From assembly GCA_963754265.1 (NCBI GenBank), contig CAVWFB010000009.1:1-64000 (forward strand): 64,000 nucleotides of DNA, read 5' to 3'. This DNA is from AC-32 sp963754265. Lineage in GTDB: Bacteria > Actinomycetota > Thermoleophilia > Gaiellales > Gaiellaceae. The notes under the pieces are model-generated. The model did no database searches. It saw nothing but the letters and a program-made list of their open reading frames with translations, and had not been told where the DNA came from. Below are positions 40,183 through 48,577 of the stretch, piece after piece (the stretch's first letter is position 1; each line of letters starts with the position of its first letter). The translations under genes and the position numbers were made by a program.

Positions 40183-40547
40183 TACGGTTGCTGACCGATC
40201 CCGAGGACGTTTCCGGCAGGATCGCGGAAGGTCGCGAACGCCTCCCCTTCTCCCTGCGGTGTGAGAGGCGTCACCACCTCACCGCCCGCCGCGGAGATCT
40301 TCGTCAGGGTCTCCTCCACACTGGTAACCATCATGTAGACCAGCAGCCCAGGCTCCGACGAGGGTGGCCTCCCGGTGATCCAGACACCACTGACCTCGCC
40401 GACGGTGTCGTCGAATGCGACCTCCCCGTCGCTGCGCCGCCGGATGTTCCAGCCGAAGACCATTTCGTAGAAAGCCGCGGAGCGATCGACGTCGAGGGCC
40501 GGGATCTGGATGTAAGCGATCTTCCCTGGGGCGATGGTGGGGGGCAC
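40182..40547 (-). CDS. VOC family (glyoxalase/bleomycin-resistance-like) protein
   Basis: 121 aa. 'IPALDVDRSAAFYEMVFGWN' and 'ATFRDPAGNVLGIGQQ' are the two VOC halves (betaalphabetabetabeta units). Metal and substrate cannot be assigned. Single gene; its stop touches the cyclase remnant. Confidence 0.87.
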   Translation of the reverse strand: MPPTIAPGKIAYIQIPALDVDRSAAFYEMVFGWNIRRRSDGEVAFDDTVGEVSGVWITGRPPSSEPGLLVYMMVTSVEETLTKISAAGGEVVTPLTPQGEGEAFATFRDPAGNVLGIGQQP

Positions 40548-40610
40548 TGAGTTCCTCCTCGTGCATTCGGGAATGTCCTAGAAGGCTTACGCGACGCGCC
40601 GAAGGTGTTT

Positions 40611-40946
40611 CTACCGTTTTCCCCGAAACCAGTTCGAGATCCGAGTCGCGAGAGGCGCCTTTCCCGGAAGCCACTTGGTCTCGGGAGGCGGCGCTCGAAA
40701 CGGCTCGAGCGCGCCGACGTCCGTGAACGCGATCTTCAAGGTCACCTCGCCCGGATAGATCAACCCGACCTGCTCGCCAGGCACGTAGCGAATCTGTGTT
40801 GGCTCCTTGGACTCGACGGCCAGGCCGTCGAAGATGTCGCTCTGCTTGTCGCCTTCGACCTGCGCGACCGTGCCAACAACCATCCCATCGGAGGTGACCA
40901 CACTCCAACCCTGCGCGATCTGTAACCACGAGACAGGATCAGTCAT
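40611..40946 (-). CDS. PRC-barrel-like small protein (paralogue of 18679-18957)
   Basis: 111 aa. 'WLQIAQGWSVVTSDGMVVGT' and 'DIFDGLAV...IRYVPGEQVGLIYPGEVTLKI' correspond position by position with the small protein at 18679. A basic tail (ISNWFRGKR) is added. Likely a ligand- or protein-binding barrel; no enzymatic residues. Confidence 0.72.
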   Translation of the reverse strand: MTDPVSWLQIAQGWSVVTSDGMVVGTVAQVEGDKQSDIFDGLAVESKEPTQIRYVPGEQVGLIYPGEVTLKIAFTDVGALEPFRAPPPETKWLPGKAPLATRISNWFRGKR

Positions 40947-41066
40947 CTAGCGCCTGCTCCGGTCGTCTGCGCTGGCGCGTTTCTCACCAGACGAGCTGCG
41001 CGCATGTCGGCGTCTGCCATCAGTTCGAGGGTACTTCGTGGATTGGGCCAGTGCTGAGGGTCACGC

Positions 41067-41882
41067 TTACGATGCGGGGAGGATCTCCTCGATCTGCCGG
41101 TCGACGTTGAAGCCGCGCATCTCGTCGAGGTCGGGCGAGCACTCTCGTGGCAGGACAACGGCCAAGCCCGCAGCTCGCGCTTCGTCGTGTGTTCCGTCGC
41201 GAGTCAGCGCGTCGACGACGGCCGTGTGAAGAGAGCTGAGGTAGCGAAGATCGGCCTCCGCAACGCCGAGGGCCTCCTCGGCTGCGAGCGGCGGACCGTG
41301 GCCCGGAATCACCGTCTCGGGTGGGTCTTCGCGAAGCATCTCGATCAAGCCGGCAAGCGTCAGCCGATACGCAGCCGGTGACGTTGCGAAGGGAAACTCG
41401 ACAGCGGACAGGTAGTCGCCGACGACGAGTAGCCCGAGCGCACGGAGTCGGAAGCCGCTGCCATCGGCGGTGTGGCCGAGGAGCGGAAACGTCTCTACGA
41501 CAAAGGGGCCGAGTGCGAGGGCCGAACCCCTTGAGAATGTCTCGTCGACGCGCGGAGATCCGGAAGCGACGAAGCCGTACGCCTCGGCAGCGCGCTGGAC
41601 GGACTGATCGGTCGAGCCGCTCGCCACCTTCTCTCCCGTCTCCTCGCCCATCGCAACCACCGCGTCGGGAAAGCCCCCGATACCGCAGACGTGATCCCAG
41701 TCCCCATGGGTTATCAGCACGTGCCGAACCGGAGCGGCAAGCTCCAGCGCCCTGCGACCTATCCGAGCCACCTCGTCTGCCGAGATCGCAGGGTCGACGA
41801 CAAGCGACTCACCTTCCGCGAGCACGAGAAGAGAGGTCGTGTTCCAAAGGAAAGCCTCGAAGCGTTCCCATCCGGGCGTCAT
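41067..41882 (-). CDS. Metallo-beta-lactamase-fold hydrolase
   Basis: 271 aa from ATG 41882 with GGAG upstream; an ATG 12 nt earlier is possible. The zinc motif 'LITHGDWDHVCGIGGF' (H-x-D-x-x-H form) is followed by a His in 'TFPLLGHTADGSGF', an Asp in 'LLVVGDYLSAVEFPF' and a His in 'VIPGHGPPLAAEEAL', giving a full dinuclear site. Typical of hydrolases of thioesters or lactones; the substrate is open. Confidence 0.9.
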   Translation of the reverse strand: MTPGWERFEAFLWNTTSLLVLAEGESLVVDPAISADEVARIGRRALELAAPVRHVLITHGDWDHVCGIGGFPDAVVAMGEETGEKVASGSTDQSVQRAAEAYGFVASGSPRVDETFSRGSALALGPFVVETFPLLGHTADGSGFRLRALGLLVVGDYLSAVEFPFATSPAAYRLTLAGLIEMLREDPPETVIPGHGPPLAAEEALGVAEADLRYLSSLHTAVVDALTRDGTHDEARAAGLAVVLPRECSPDLDEMRGFNVDRQIEEILPAS

Positions 41883-41935
41883 CTCAGCTCCCATCCTCCT
41901 CCACCCTGTCGAGCGACGCTGAAACGCAGGGTGAC

Positions 41936-41964
41936 GGGCTCGCCCCGGGGGAGCGGGCGAGCCC
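41936..41964 (-). terminator. Hairpin between the PepSY-like and MBL genes
   Basis: 10-bp perfect stem GGGCTCGCCC/GGGCGAGCCC with a 9-nt loop, 16 bp after the end of the secreted-protein gene on the minus strand; no U-tract. Confidence 0.5.
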
Positions 41965-41979
41965 ATCTCGTCTGAGCCG

Positions 41980-42459
41980 CTATGCGCCCGCGCCGCTCGA
42001 GTTGCTCGAGCTTCCGGGAGCAGAGCCGGGCCCAGGCATGCCCGTCTGAACGCCGACCACCTTGAACTGCTTGTCGACATAGACGGTCACCGGCGTCCCG
42101 TCGGCCTTGACCATGTGGGCCTCGTAGGCCGCGTTGCCGTCTGCATCGGTCTCGACGCGGACGACCGTGCCGCCGGAGACTCGGGCGAGCGCCAGTTGCC
42201 TCACCTTGGCCTCGGCATCGCCTGTCAGCAACGTCTCGTCGCTGCGCTGGCGGCCCCAGGGGTGTTGGTCGTTGTTGGACGAGCTCGCGGCGGCGTCCAT
42301 CGACGGCAACCCGAGGCTCGAGGCGGTCGAGGACTGGCTCGAGCTCGAACCGTTGGCGGCACTGGCGATGCCGTAGGTGCCGGCCGCGAGCCCGGCAGTG
42401 ATCGCTCCGACAACCAGCACGCGTTCGATCGACCACCTCCTTCGCTGCTTGTCCGTCAT
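41980..42459 (-). CDS. Secreted/anchored PepSY-like protein
   Basis: 159 aa from ATG 42459, which has AAAGGAGG 7 nt upstream. N-terminal hydrophobic segment 'VLVVGAITAGLAAGTYGIAS' (signal or anchor), a Ser-rich linker, then 'AEAKVRQLALARVSGGTVVRVETDADGN' spacing and 'YEAHMVKADGTPVTVYVDKQ', which is the PepSY-like pattern (helix plus D-x-x-G beta hairpin). The C-terminus is Gly/Ser/Pro. Possibly a periplasmic inhibitor-like domain. Confidence 0.72.
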   Translation of the reverse strand: MTDKQRRRWSIERVLVVGAITAGLAAGTYGIASAANGSSSSQSSTASSLGLPSMDAAASSSNNDQHPWGRQRSDETLLTGDAEAKVRQLALARVSGGTVVRVETDADGNAAYEAHMVKADGTPVTVYVDKQFKVVGVQTGMPGPGSAPGSSSNSSGAGA

Positions 42460-42607
42460 GGTGCTACCTCCTTTCGGTCGTTTACCGCCCGAAACCGGGC
42501 GCACCCCGACGGTCGCAAGCGAACCTGAGAACTGGCTGTGGGCGGGCTAAGAAGTTCGTGAAACCCAGAACGGCGTCTTCGGAGAGCGCGAGGCTAAGGT
42601 CGCAGGG

Positions 42608-43763
42608 ATGGTTGCCACAGCAGTCGACCAAGAGCACAGCGTCACGCCGCGAGAGCTCTTCTTCGACCTCGTCTTCGTGTTCGCGTTCACGCAGGTGACG
42701 ACGCTGCTCACCGACGACCCGACGTTCGCCGGAATCGGCCGCGGTGTGCTCGTGCTCGGCGCGCTCTGGTGGCCGTGGACGGCCTACGCCTGGCTGACGA
42801 ACACCGTCGACCCCGAAGAAGGCTTCGTCGGCGCCGCACTGCTCGTCGCGCTCATCGCGATGTTCGTCGCGGCGCTCGTGGTGCCGGGTGTATTCGACGA
42901 CGACGGCGTGCTCTTCGGTGCTGCACTCCTCGTCGTTTGCGCGATGCATCTGGCGCTCTACGCACTCGCCGGCCGCGGGAATCGCGACCTGCTGTCCGCC
43001 GTGCTCCGGCTGTCGCCGTGGCCGCTGCTCGGGCGCAACGCTGATCCTCGTCGCCGGCTTCGCGGAGGGCGCGCGGACGTGGCTCTGGGTCGCCGGTCTC
43101 GCGTGCACGTACGTCGGCGCGGGGCTGAGCGGGTCGACCGGCTGGCGGGTGCACTCGTCGCACCTCGCGGAGCGCTACGGCCTCGTGGTGATCATCGCGC
43201 TCGGCGAGGCCTTCGTCGCGATCGGGATCGGCGCGACGGGGACCGGCATCGGGCTGGGCGAGATCGCAGCAGCGATCCTCGGGCTCCTTGTCGCCACCTC
43301 GTTCTGGCTCGCCTACTTCGACTTCTTCTCGATCCGCGGCGAGCGGATGCTCACCGACCTGCGAGGCCCGGATCGCGTTGCGCTCGCCCGCGACGTGTAC
43401 GCCTACGCGCACCTCCCGATGATCGTCGGCATCGTGCTCTTTGCGTTCGCGATGAAGACCGTCGTCGGGCACGTCGGCGACGAACTCGACTCCGTCGCCG
43501 CCTTCGCGCTCTGCGGGGGAAGCGCCCTCTATCTCCTCACGTACTCGGCAATCCGGATCCGGATCGAACGGCGGGTGACGGTAAGCCGCGGCCGCTTCGT
43601 CGCCGCGCTTGTGCTCGTGCTCGTTCTCCCGCTCGCGACGATGGTCCCGGCGCTCGCCGCGCTGGCGATCGTCACCGCCGTCTGGCTTGCGTTGCACACC
43701 TACGAGCTCGTGTGGTGGCGCGAGGCTCGCGCGGAGTCGCGCTCGATGCTCGCCTCGTCGTAG
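42608..43763 (+). CDS. Low temperature requirement protein A (LtrA) family, apparent frameshift near 43035
   Basis: The N-terminal part (42608 to about 43035) has the LtrA signature 'ELFFDLVFVFAFTQ' and 'WWPWTAYAWLTN'. The rest ('GATLILVAGFAEGARTWLWV', 'RYGLVVIIALGEAFVAIGIG', to stop 43761-43763) is in a different forward frame. Joined, they give about 385 aa with 10-12 membrane helices, a normal LtrA. One indel around 43029-43037 is needed; otherwise the protein is truncated and scrambled. TAAGGT ends 7 nt before the ATG. Confidence 0.85.
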
Positions 43764-43833
43764 GCGATGTGCCGATGAGTTCTCCGCCAGCGCACCGTCC
43801 CTACGAGGACGAGGTCAACGCGAAGGAGGTCCG

Positions 43834-44532
43834 ATGAAGGTCGGGACGGAGCAGGAGTGGCAGGCGTCGCGCAAGGGGCTGCTGGCCGCCGAGCGGGAGC
43901 TGGAAGAGCACGCGAAGCGCGTCGAGGAGCAGCGGCGCGAGCTGCCGTGGGTCCCGGTCGAGAAGGAGTACCGGTTCGCGACCGAGGACGGGCCGAAGTC
44001 GCTGCCCGAGCTGTTCGAGGGGCGCTCGCAGCTGCTCATCTACCACCTGATGTTCGGGGAGGACTGGGCGGTTGCGTGCCCGGCGTGCTCGTCGCTCGTC
44101 GACGGGCTGGGCGGCGTGGTCGCGCATCTGAACGATCGCGACGTGACACTGCTCTGCATGTCGCTCGCGCCGCTCGACAAGCTCGTCGCGTACAAGAGGC
44201 GCCGCGGGTGGACGGTGCCGTACGTGTCGGCGCACGGCGGCGACTTCCTGTTCGACTACGGCTACGCGTTCCGCCGGGAGGAGATGTCCGGCATCGTCCG
44301 AGAAGAGGTCGACATGGGGCAGCTGCTCCGCGAGGCCCCGCAGTGGCTGCGCGACTACCGCGAGGACGTCGGGGCGCCGGACCTCGAGTCGGCCGCGTCC
44401 GTGAGCCCGGGGTGGAGCGTATTCGCGATGCGGGACGGCGCGGTCTACAACACGTACCGCGTGTATCCGCATTCGCGCCTCGTCACTCCGCTGTTCTCCG
44501 GGCTGCTCGAGCTGCTGCCGAACAACGAATGA
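43834..44532 (+). CDS. DUF899 family thioredoxin-fold protein
   Basis: 232 aa from ATG 43834 with AAGGAGGT 4 nt upstream. 'LPWVPVEKEYRFATEDGPKS' and 'LLIYHLMFGEDWAVACPACS' are family hallmarks; the C-P-A-C pair lies where thioredoxin-like proteins have their redox cysteines. C-terminal 'VFAMRDGAVYNTYRVY' complete. Probably a cytoplasmic redox protein. Followed at once by a strong terminator hairpin. Confidence 0.88.
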   Translation: MKVGTEQEWQASRKGLLAAERELEEHAKRVEEQRRELPWVPVEKEYRFATEDGPKSLPELFEGRSQLLIYHLMFGEDWAVACPACSSLVDGLGGVVAHLNDRDVTLLCMSLAPLDKLVAYKRRRGWTVPYVSAHGGDFLFDYGYAFRREEMSGIVREEVDMGQLLREAPQWLRDYREDVGAPDLESAASVSPGWSVFAMRDGAVYNTYRVYPHSRLVTPLFSGLLELLPNNE

Positions 44533-44533
44533 C

Positions 44534-44558
44534 GAGAGGCCCGAAAGGGGCCTCTCTC
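44534..44558 (+). terminator. Terminator hairpin after the DUF899 gene
   Basis: 9-bp stem GAGAGGCCC/GGGCCTCTC with a GAAAG loop beginning 1 bp after the stop, followed by TCTCGTGTT. Confidence 0.7.
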
Positions 44559-44604
44559 GTGTTCGAGGTTGCGCCGGAGCCTCGCGAAGAGCAGACTCGA
44601 AGGC

Positions 44605-45180
44605 ATGTCCGAATTGAAGTCCTTCGGCAGCGATGTCGAAGACGCCATCAGTCGGGTCCGTGTCCCCGCCTACCTGATCGACAAGCACGGGATCATCCGC
44701 TGGCTGAACCCGGCCGCGCAGAAGCTCGTGGGAGACGTTCGCGGCCGCCAGCTCACATCCGTCGTCGCACCCGAGGAAACGCTGCGGGCTCGGCGTATCT
44801 TCACCCGGAACCTTCTCGGACCACCAGACGGCTCGGACAACAAGGGCGTGCTCCTCGACGCGGATGGCGAGCGAGTGTCCGTCGAGCTCAGCGCGGTTCC
44901 ACTTCGCAGCGGTGGGCACGTGATCGGCGTCTTCGGCCAGATCAAGGATGTCGAAGAGGCCGAGCCGCCTCCGCCACCTCATCCGAACCTGACGCCACGG
45001 CAGGCTGAGGTGTTGCGCCTCCTCGAGCGTGGCTACTCGACCGAGCAGATAGCGCGTGAGCTCCAGCTCAGCATCGAGACCGTGCGGAACCACATCCGCC
45101 ACCTCCTGCGGGCGCTCGACGCCCGCTCGCGCATCGAGGCCGTCGCGATCGGGCGGCGAGAGCACCTCGTAGCGAGCTGA
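44605..45180 (+). CDS. PAS-domain LuxR-type transcription regulator
   Basis: 191 aa. A PAS domain (about residues 15-115: 'PAYLIDKHGIIRWLNPAAQK', 'DADGERVSVELSAVPLR') precedes a Pro linker and a C-terminal LuxR HTH (about 125-185: 'LTPRQAEVLRLLERGYSTEQ', 'LQLSIETVRNHIRHLLRAL'). Two-helix DNA recognition with a likely small-molecule or redox-sensing PAS. No partner kinase is adjacent. Confidence 0.88.
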   Translation: MSELKSFGSDVEDAISRVRVPAYLIDKHGIIRWLNPAAQKLVGDVRGRQLTSVVAPEETLRARRIFTRNLLGPPDGSDNKGVLLDADGERVSVELSAVPLRSGGHVIGVFGQIKDVEEAEPPPPPHPNLTPRQAEVLRLLERGYSTEQIARELQLSIETVRNHIRHLLRALDARSRIEAVAIGRREHLVAS

Positions 45181-45334
45181 CGCTCCGCGCGAGGACGAGT
45201 CTCGTTACTCGTCGGCGGCAAGGGCGCGCGCTTCGTCCTGTGGTACTGCAAGGCGTGCGACCACGCCGAGCACGAGGTTCGCCCAGGGCCGTTCGACAAA
45301 AACAGTGACCGATCACAAGACTGGAACGCGCCTC

Positions 45335-45901
45335 ATGCCCCAGCAGACCCTGCAGACCGAGCGGATCACCCTGGTGCCACTCGCCGACGAGCACCTCCAG
45401 TGGGAGGTCGAGCTCGACTCGGAGCCCGAGGTGATGCGCTACCTCAGCGGTCGGGCCAGCACACGCGAGGAGGTCGTCGCCAGCCACGCGCGGCGGATGG
45501 CAGCCGCGCAGAAGGTGGACGGACTCGGGTTCTGGGTCGGCCTCGTCCACGACGAGTTCGTCGGCTGGTGGATCTTTCAGCCCGCCCACGGACCCGACCA
45601 GCCCGACGACCCGGGCGTGGCCGACCTGGGCTACCGGCTGCTGCCGCGCCATTGGCGAAAGGGCCTCGCCTCCGAGGGGGCGCGGGAACTGGTGCGTTAC
45701 GGCTTCGACGAGGTCGGGCTCGACCGGATCATCGCCCAGACGATGACCGTCAACGCCGACTCGCGGGCCGTAATGGAGCGGATCGGTCTCACCTACGTGC
45801 GGACTTTTCCCACCTCCGCGACCGCGCCCGTAGAGGGCGTTGAGGAGGGCGAGGTTGAGTACGAGATGACGCGCGAACAGTGGGAGCGCCGTTCGACCTA
45901 G
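45335..45901 (+). CDS. GNAT N-acetyltransferase (RimJ/RimL type)
   Basis: 188 aa from ATG 45335; an in-frame GTG at 45305 is an alternative. 'LQTERITLVPLADEHLQWEV' start, acetyl-CoA loop 'RLLPRHWRKGLASEGARELV' and 'AQTMTVNADSRAVMERIGLTYV' are typical of RimJ/RimL-like enzymes that acetylate protein N-termini or small molecules. Followed by a strong terminator. Confidence 0.87.
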   Translation: MPQQTLQTERITLVPLADEHLQWEVELDSEPEVMRYLSGRASTREEVVASHARRMAAAQKVDGLGFWVGLVHDEFVGWWIFQPAHGPDQPDDPGVADLGYRLLPRHWRKGLASEGARELVRYGFDEVGLDRIIAQTMTVNADSRAVMERIGLTYVRTFPTSATAPVEGVEEGEVEYEMTREQWERRST

Positions 45902-45937
45902 CTCGCCGAGGCGTAGGCACTTGCAGTACCCGATGAA

Positions 45938-45963
45938 GAAGGGCCCGCTCAGCGGGGCCCTTC
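45938..45963 (+). terminator. Rho-independent terminator after the GNAT gene
   Basis: 9-bp stem GAAGGGCCC/GGGCCCTTC with an 8-nt loop, followed by CTTAAGG, 37 bp after the GNAT stop. Confidence 0.75.
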
Positions 45964-46073
45964 CTTAAGGCGTCGAAACCCGTGGGGGCACCGGTGTGGG
46001 CACGATGCGAGCACGCCTCGCACGTCTCACTCTCGGAGGAATGCCGGATCGCGCTTCCCGCCTTCGGTGGGAA

Positions 46074-46090
46074 TGGGCGGTACTCGGCCC
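46074..46090 (-). repeat. Possible attachment-site remnant (tRNA-Val 3' end)
   Basis: TGGGCGGTACT is identical to the end of the tRNA-Val at 50198, in the same orientation, followed by a diverged CGGCCC. Short, but it shares the hairpin-then-repeat layout with the copy at 46981. Confidence 0.45.
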
Positions 46091-46232
46091 AGGTCGCGTC
46101 ACTCCCATCAGGTGAAAAACCGGTCCAAGAGCCTCAGAACTGGCGAAATATCACCCTCTGCGGGCGATGCGACACACCTGCCGAGAATCCAGATTCGGAC
46201 GGACCTGGAAACAACGAGCGAATGGAGGATCT

Positions 46233-46403
46233 ATGTGGTGGGGAATTGGTATCGGCGGCTTGTTTTTGTACCTGTTGCTGCTCTTCTTCCTCGGCTTCCG
46301 GACGCTCAGAAACGGCCATGGGTGGATGTTCTTCTTCGGGATCTTCTTCCCGCTCCTCTGGCTGATCGGAGCCTTCATGCAGCCGAGCCCACAGGCGGTC
46401 TGA
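46233..46403 (+). CDS. Small two-helix membrane protein (56 aa)
   Basis: ATG 46233 with GGAGG 6 nt upstream. 'MWWGIGIGGLFLYLLLLFFL' and 'WMFFFGIFFPLLWLIGAF' are two strongly hydrophobic helices joined by a short basic loop. It lies 10 bp before the potassium channel gene and is probably co-transcribed with it. Function unknown. Confidence 0.65.
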   Translation: MWWGIGIGGLFLYLLLLFFLGFRTLRNGHGWMFFFGIFFPLLWLIGAFMQPSPQAV

Positions 46404-46413
46404 GGGGTTCAGC

Positions 46414-46872
46414 GTGCCGCAAGTAGGTCGTTTGAACGTCATCGAGCGCCGTATGTCGCGGGTCCTTAGCGAACCGCCGTCCGTGCGCACCGCCGCCGGC
46501 GTCATCGTCACCGCGACGACGGTCGTGGTCGTCGCCGGCGGAGTGCTCATGCGGTTGCTCGACCACGGCGAGTACGCGGACATCTGGGTCGGCATGTGGT
46601 GGGCACTGCAGACCGTGACCACCGTCGGGTACGGCGACGTCACGCCGAAGGAACCCGTCGGGCGGATCATCGCCACCTTCGTGATGCTTCAGGGCATCGC
46701 CTTCCTCGCGATCACCACCGCGGCGATCACCTCGACCTTTGTCGCGCGAGCATCCAAGGAACGCGAGAGCGCGCGAGCCGCGGACGAGGACGACACCGAG
46801 GTGCGAATCGAGGCCAAGCTGGAAGGCATCGACCAGCGCCTGGAACGGCTCGAGAAGCTGCTCAGCAAGTAA
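46414..46872 (+). CDS. Two-transmembrane potassium channel
   Basis: 152 aa from GTG 46414. TM1 'GVIVTATTVVVVAGGVLM', pore helix and selectivity filter 'ALQTVTTVGYGDVTPKEP' (T-V-G-Y-G-D), TM2 'IIATFVMLQGIAFLAITTAA', then a charged C-terminal coiled coil ('IEAKLEGIDQRLERLEKLLS') likely to hold the tetramer together. No RCK ligand domain is present, so gating is unclear. Located between two tRNA-Val-like repeats and possibly acquired. Confidence 0.9.
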   Translation: MPQVGRLNVIERRMSRVLSEPPSVRTAAGVIVTATTVVVVAGGVLMRLLDHGEYADIWVGMWWALQTVTTVGYGDVTPKEPVGRIIATFVMLQGIAFLAITTAAITSTFVARASKERESARAADEDDTEVRIEAKLEGIDQRLERLEKLLSK

Positions 46873-46949
46873 GGCAATCCGCATGAGAGCTTTCCAAAGG
46901 CGTTCCACCGCCGGGCACACCGCCGCGTCGACAGCGGGTTAGACAAAAC

Positions 46950-46974
46950 AAATCCCGCTGATTAGCAGCGGGAT
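46950..46974 (-). terminator. Hairpin next to the left attachment repeat
   Basis: 9-bp perfect stem AATCCCGCT/AGCGGGATT with loop GATTAGC; on the minus strand it is followed by a T-rich stretch. The loop matches that of the tRNA-Val terminator at 50167, so it is probably the original downstream terminator of that tRNA. Confidence 0.65.
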
Positions 46975-46980
46975 TCGGTA

Positions 46981-47000
46981 TGGGCGGTACTGGCCCCGAA
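46981..47000 (-). repeat. Attachment-site repeat (attR-like copy of tRNA-Val 3' end)
   Basis: The first 13 bp (TGGGCGGTACTGG) are identical to 50198-50210, and 18 of 20 bp match overall. Same orientation as the tRNA gene. The integrase remnant starts 75 bp away. Confidence 0.7.
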
Positions 47001-47074
47001 GCTCCCTGCACACCGCCACCTTCCGGTAGCCGGGGTCAGGACCGGGGTAAGGACCACCCGGACACACCCGTCAC

Positions 47075-47302
47075 TCACGCGGCCTCAAGCAGCTCGACGT
47101 AGTTCAGCTCGGTCTCGTCCACGAGGACGTGGGTGTAGACGTTCGCGGTCACCGAAAGGTTCCGGTGTCCGACGAACTCACCGATCCGCGCCCAGGGCAT
47201 CCCCCGGAGGTGGAGGAGGCTGATCCTCCGGTGCCGGAGGTCGTGCGGACTCCAGAGCGGGATCGCCGCCGCCTTGCAGGCCTTCGCGATCGAGGTCCGC
47301 GG
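47075..47302 (-). pseudogene. Tyrosine recombinase (integrase) C-terminal remnant
   Basis: The homologous part starts at about 47302 and runs to the stop at 47075. The second and third catalytic clusters are present: 'SPHDLRHRRISLLHLRG' (H-x-x-R), 'GHRNLSVTANVYTHV' (His and the nucleophile Tyr). The N-terminal SAM-like domain and first catalytic Arg are missing, replaced by the epoxide hydrolase terminator. In phage and ICE integrases this domain is adjacent to att, as here. Confidence 0.85.
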
Positions 47303-47305
47303 GGC

Positions 47306-47340
47306 GTGGGCGGCGCGCACCTTTCGTGCGCGCCGCCCAC
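47306..47340 (-). terminator. Perfect 15-bp hairpin after the epoxide hydrolase
   Basis: GTGGGCGGCGCGCAC and its exact complement flank a CTTTC loop, 7 bp after the epoxide hydrolase stop. It marks the junction with the integrase remnant. Confidence 0.75.
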
Positions 47341-47347
47341 ACGCCAA

Positions 47348-48577
47348 TCAGCGCAGTGACCGCAGGCCCGCGCGAACCTCTTCCGAGAACAGCTTTGGCT
47401 GCTCCCAGGCCGCGAAGTGCCCGCCCTTGTCGACCTTGTTGTAATGGATGAGCTTGGGGTAGGCCTCCTCCGCCCAACTCCGCGGCGGCGTGTAGATCTC
47501 GTCGGGGAAGACGCTCACGGCCGCGGGGATGTCCACGATCGCCGAGGTGGAGGTCGGCGCGGTCGGCCAGCCCTTCGGGTCGAAGAAGTTGGCCCTGTCT
47601 TCCCAATAGAGGCGTGCCGCAGAGACCCCCGTGTTCGTCAACCAGTAGTGGGTGATGTTGTCGAGCACGTCGTCTCGGGTCAGGCCTTCCTGGGCCCCGT
47701 CGACAAAGACGCGAGCGATCAGCGCCATACTGGTCGCGTCGTGGTCGATCATCCAGGCGGCCAGGCCGACGGGTGAATCCGCAATCCCGTAGAGCGCCTG
47801 CGGGTGGGTCGCGCTCTCGATTGCATAGCCCGCGTCCGTCGCGAAAAACAACTTCAGCTTCTCGTAGATGCGGGTTTCTTCGTCATCGAGTCCGGAGGGC
47901 GCCGCGCCGGACTGGACCGCCGCTGCGACGTCGGGTCGAACAGCACCAGCGAAGTTGGTGTGGATGCCGAGCAACCCCGGAGGCGCCTGCGCACCCATCA
48001 CATCAACGATTTCCCCACCCCAATCGCCGCCCGAGGCGACGTAGCGGTCGTATCCCAGGCGCTCCATCAGCTCCGCCCAGGCACGTGCGATGTGCTCAGG
48101 GCCCCAGCCGGTCGTGGTCGGCTTGCCGGAGAACCCGTAGCCCGGCATCGACGGGATCACCAGATGGAAAGCGTCCGATGCGCTCGCGCCATGTGCCGTC
48201 GGATTGGTCAGTGGATCGATGATCTTCAGCTGCTCGATGACCGAGCCGGGCCACCCGTGCGAAACGAGGAGCGGCAACGCATCCTCATGTTCCGAGCGAA
48301 CGTGGATGAAATGAATGTCCAGCCCATCGATCTCGGTGATGAAGTGCGGAAGGGCCTTCAGCCTCTCCTCGCACTTGCGCCAGTCGTACTCCTCGGCCCA
48401 GTAGCGCGCGAGCGCCTGCATCATCGCGAGCCGCGGGCCCTGCGACTGATCGTCGACGGTCTCCTTTTCGGGCCAGCGCGTGGCCGCGATGCGGCGGCGC
48501 AGGTCGTCAATCTTCTCGTCGGCGATCTCGATCTGGAAGGGCCGAATCTCGGTGGTGGTCTCGACGGTGGTGCTCAT
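47348..48577 (-). CDS. Epoxide hydrolase (EHN plus alpha/beta-hydrolase)
   Basis: 409 aa from ATG 48577. The N-terminal EHN domain ('RPFQIEIADEKIDDLRRRIA', 'DWRKCEERLKALPHFITEID') precedes an alpha/beta-hydrolase. The oxyanion loop is in 'LLVSHGWPGSVIEQL', the nucleophile Asp in 'YVASGGDWGGEIVDVMG', and the catalytic His in 'KVDKGGHFAAWEQP'. A tyrosine pair for epoxide opening is likely in the cap. Detoxification or use of epoxides. Cargo of the tRNA-Val element; an AGGACC-type site precedes the ATG. Confidence 0.92.
   Translation of the reverse strand: MSTTVETTTEIRPFQIEIADEKIDDLRRRIAATRWPEKETVDDQSQGPRLAMMQALARYWAEEYDWRKCEERLKALPHFITEIDGLDIHFIHVRSEHEDALPLLVSHGWPGSVIEQLKIIDPLTNPTAHGASASDAFHLVIPSMPGYGFSGKPTTTGWGPEHIARAWAELMERLGYDRYVASGGDWGGEIVDVMGAQAPPGLLGIHTNFAGAVRPDVAAAVQSGAAPSGLDDEETRIYEKLKLFFATDAGYAIESATHPQALYGIADSPVGLAAWMIDHDATSMALIARVFVDGAQEGLTRDDVLDNITHYWLTNTGVSAARLYWEDRANFFDPKGWPTAPTSTSAIVDIPAAVSVFPDEIYTPPRSWAEEAYPKLIHYNKVDKGGHFAAWEQPKLFSEEVRAGLRSLR

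Larger units (their letters stand above)
45902..46232. other. Intergenic stretch with terminator and tRNA-Val-like repeat
   Basis: No convincing gene. It contains the terminator at 45938 and an 11-bp exact match to the tRNA-Val 3' end at 46074, preceded by an imperfect TTCCC...GGGAA hairpin. This is probably the left border of the integration hotspot. Confidence 0.55.

Noticed and set aside
45200..45300. Short Cys-containing frame upstream of the RimJ-like gene ('LWYCKACDHAEHEV')
   Set aside because: Looks like a zinc-ribbon scrap, but it has no start, runs into another gene and is too short to name.
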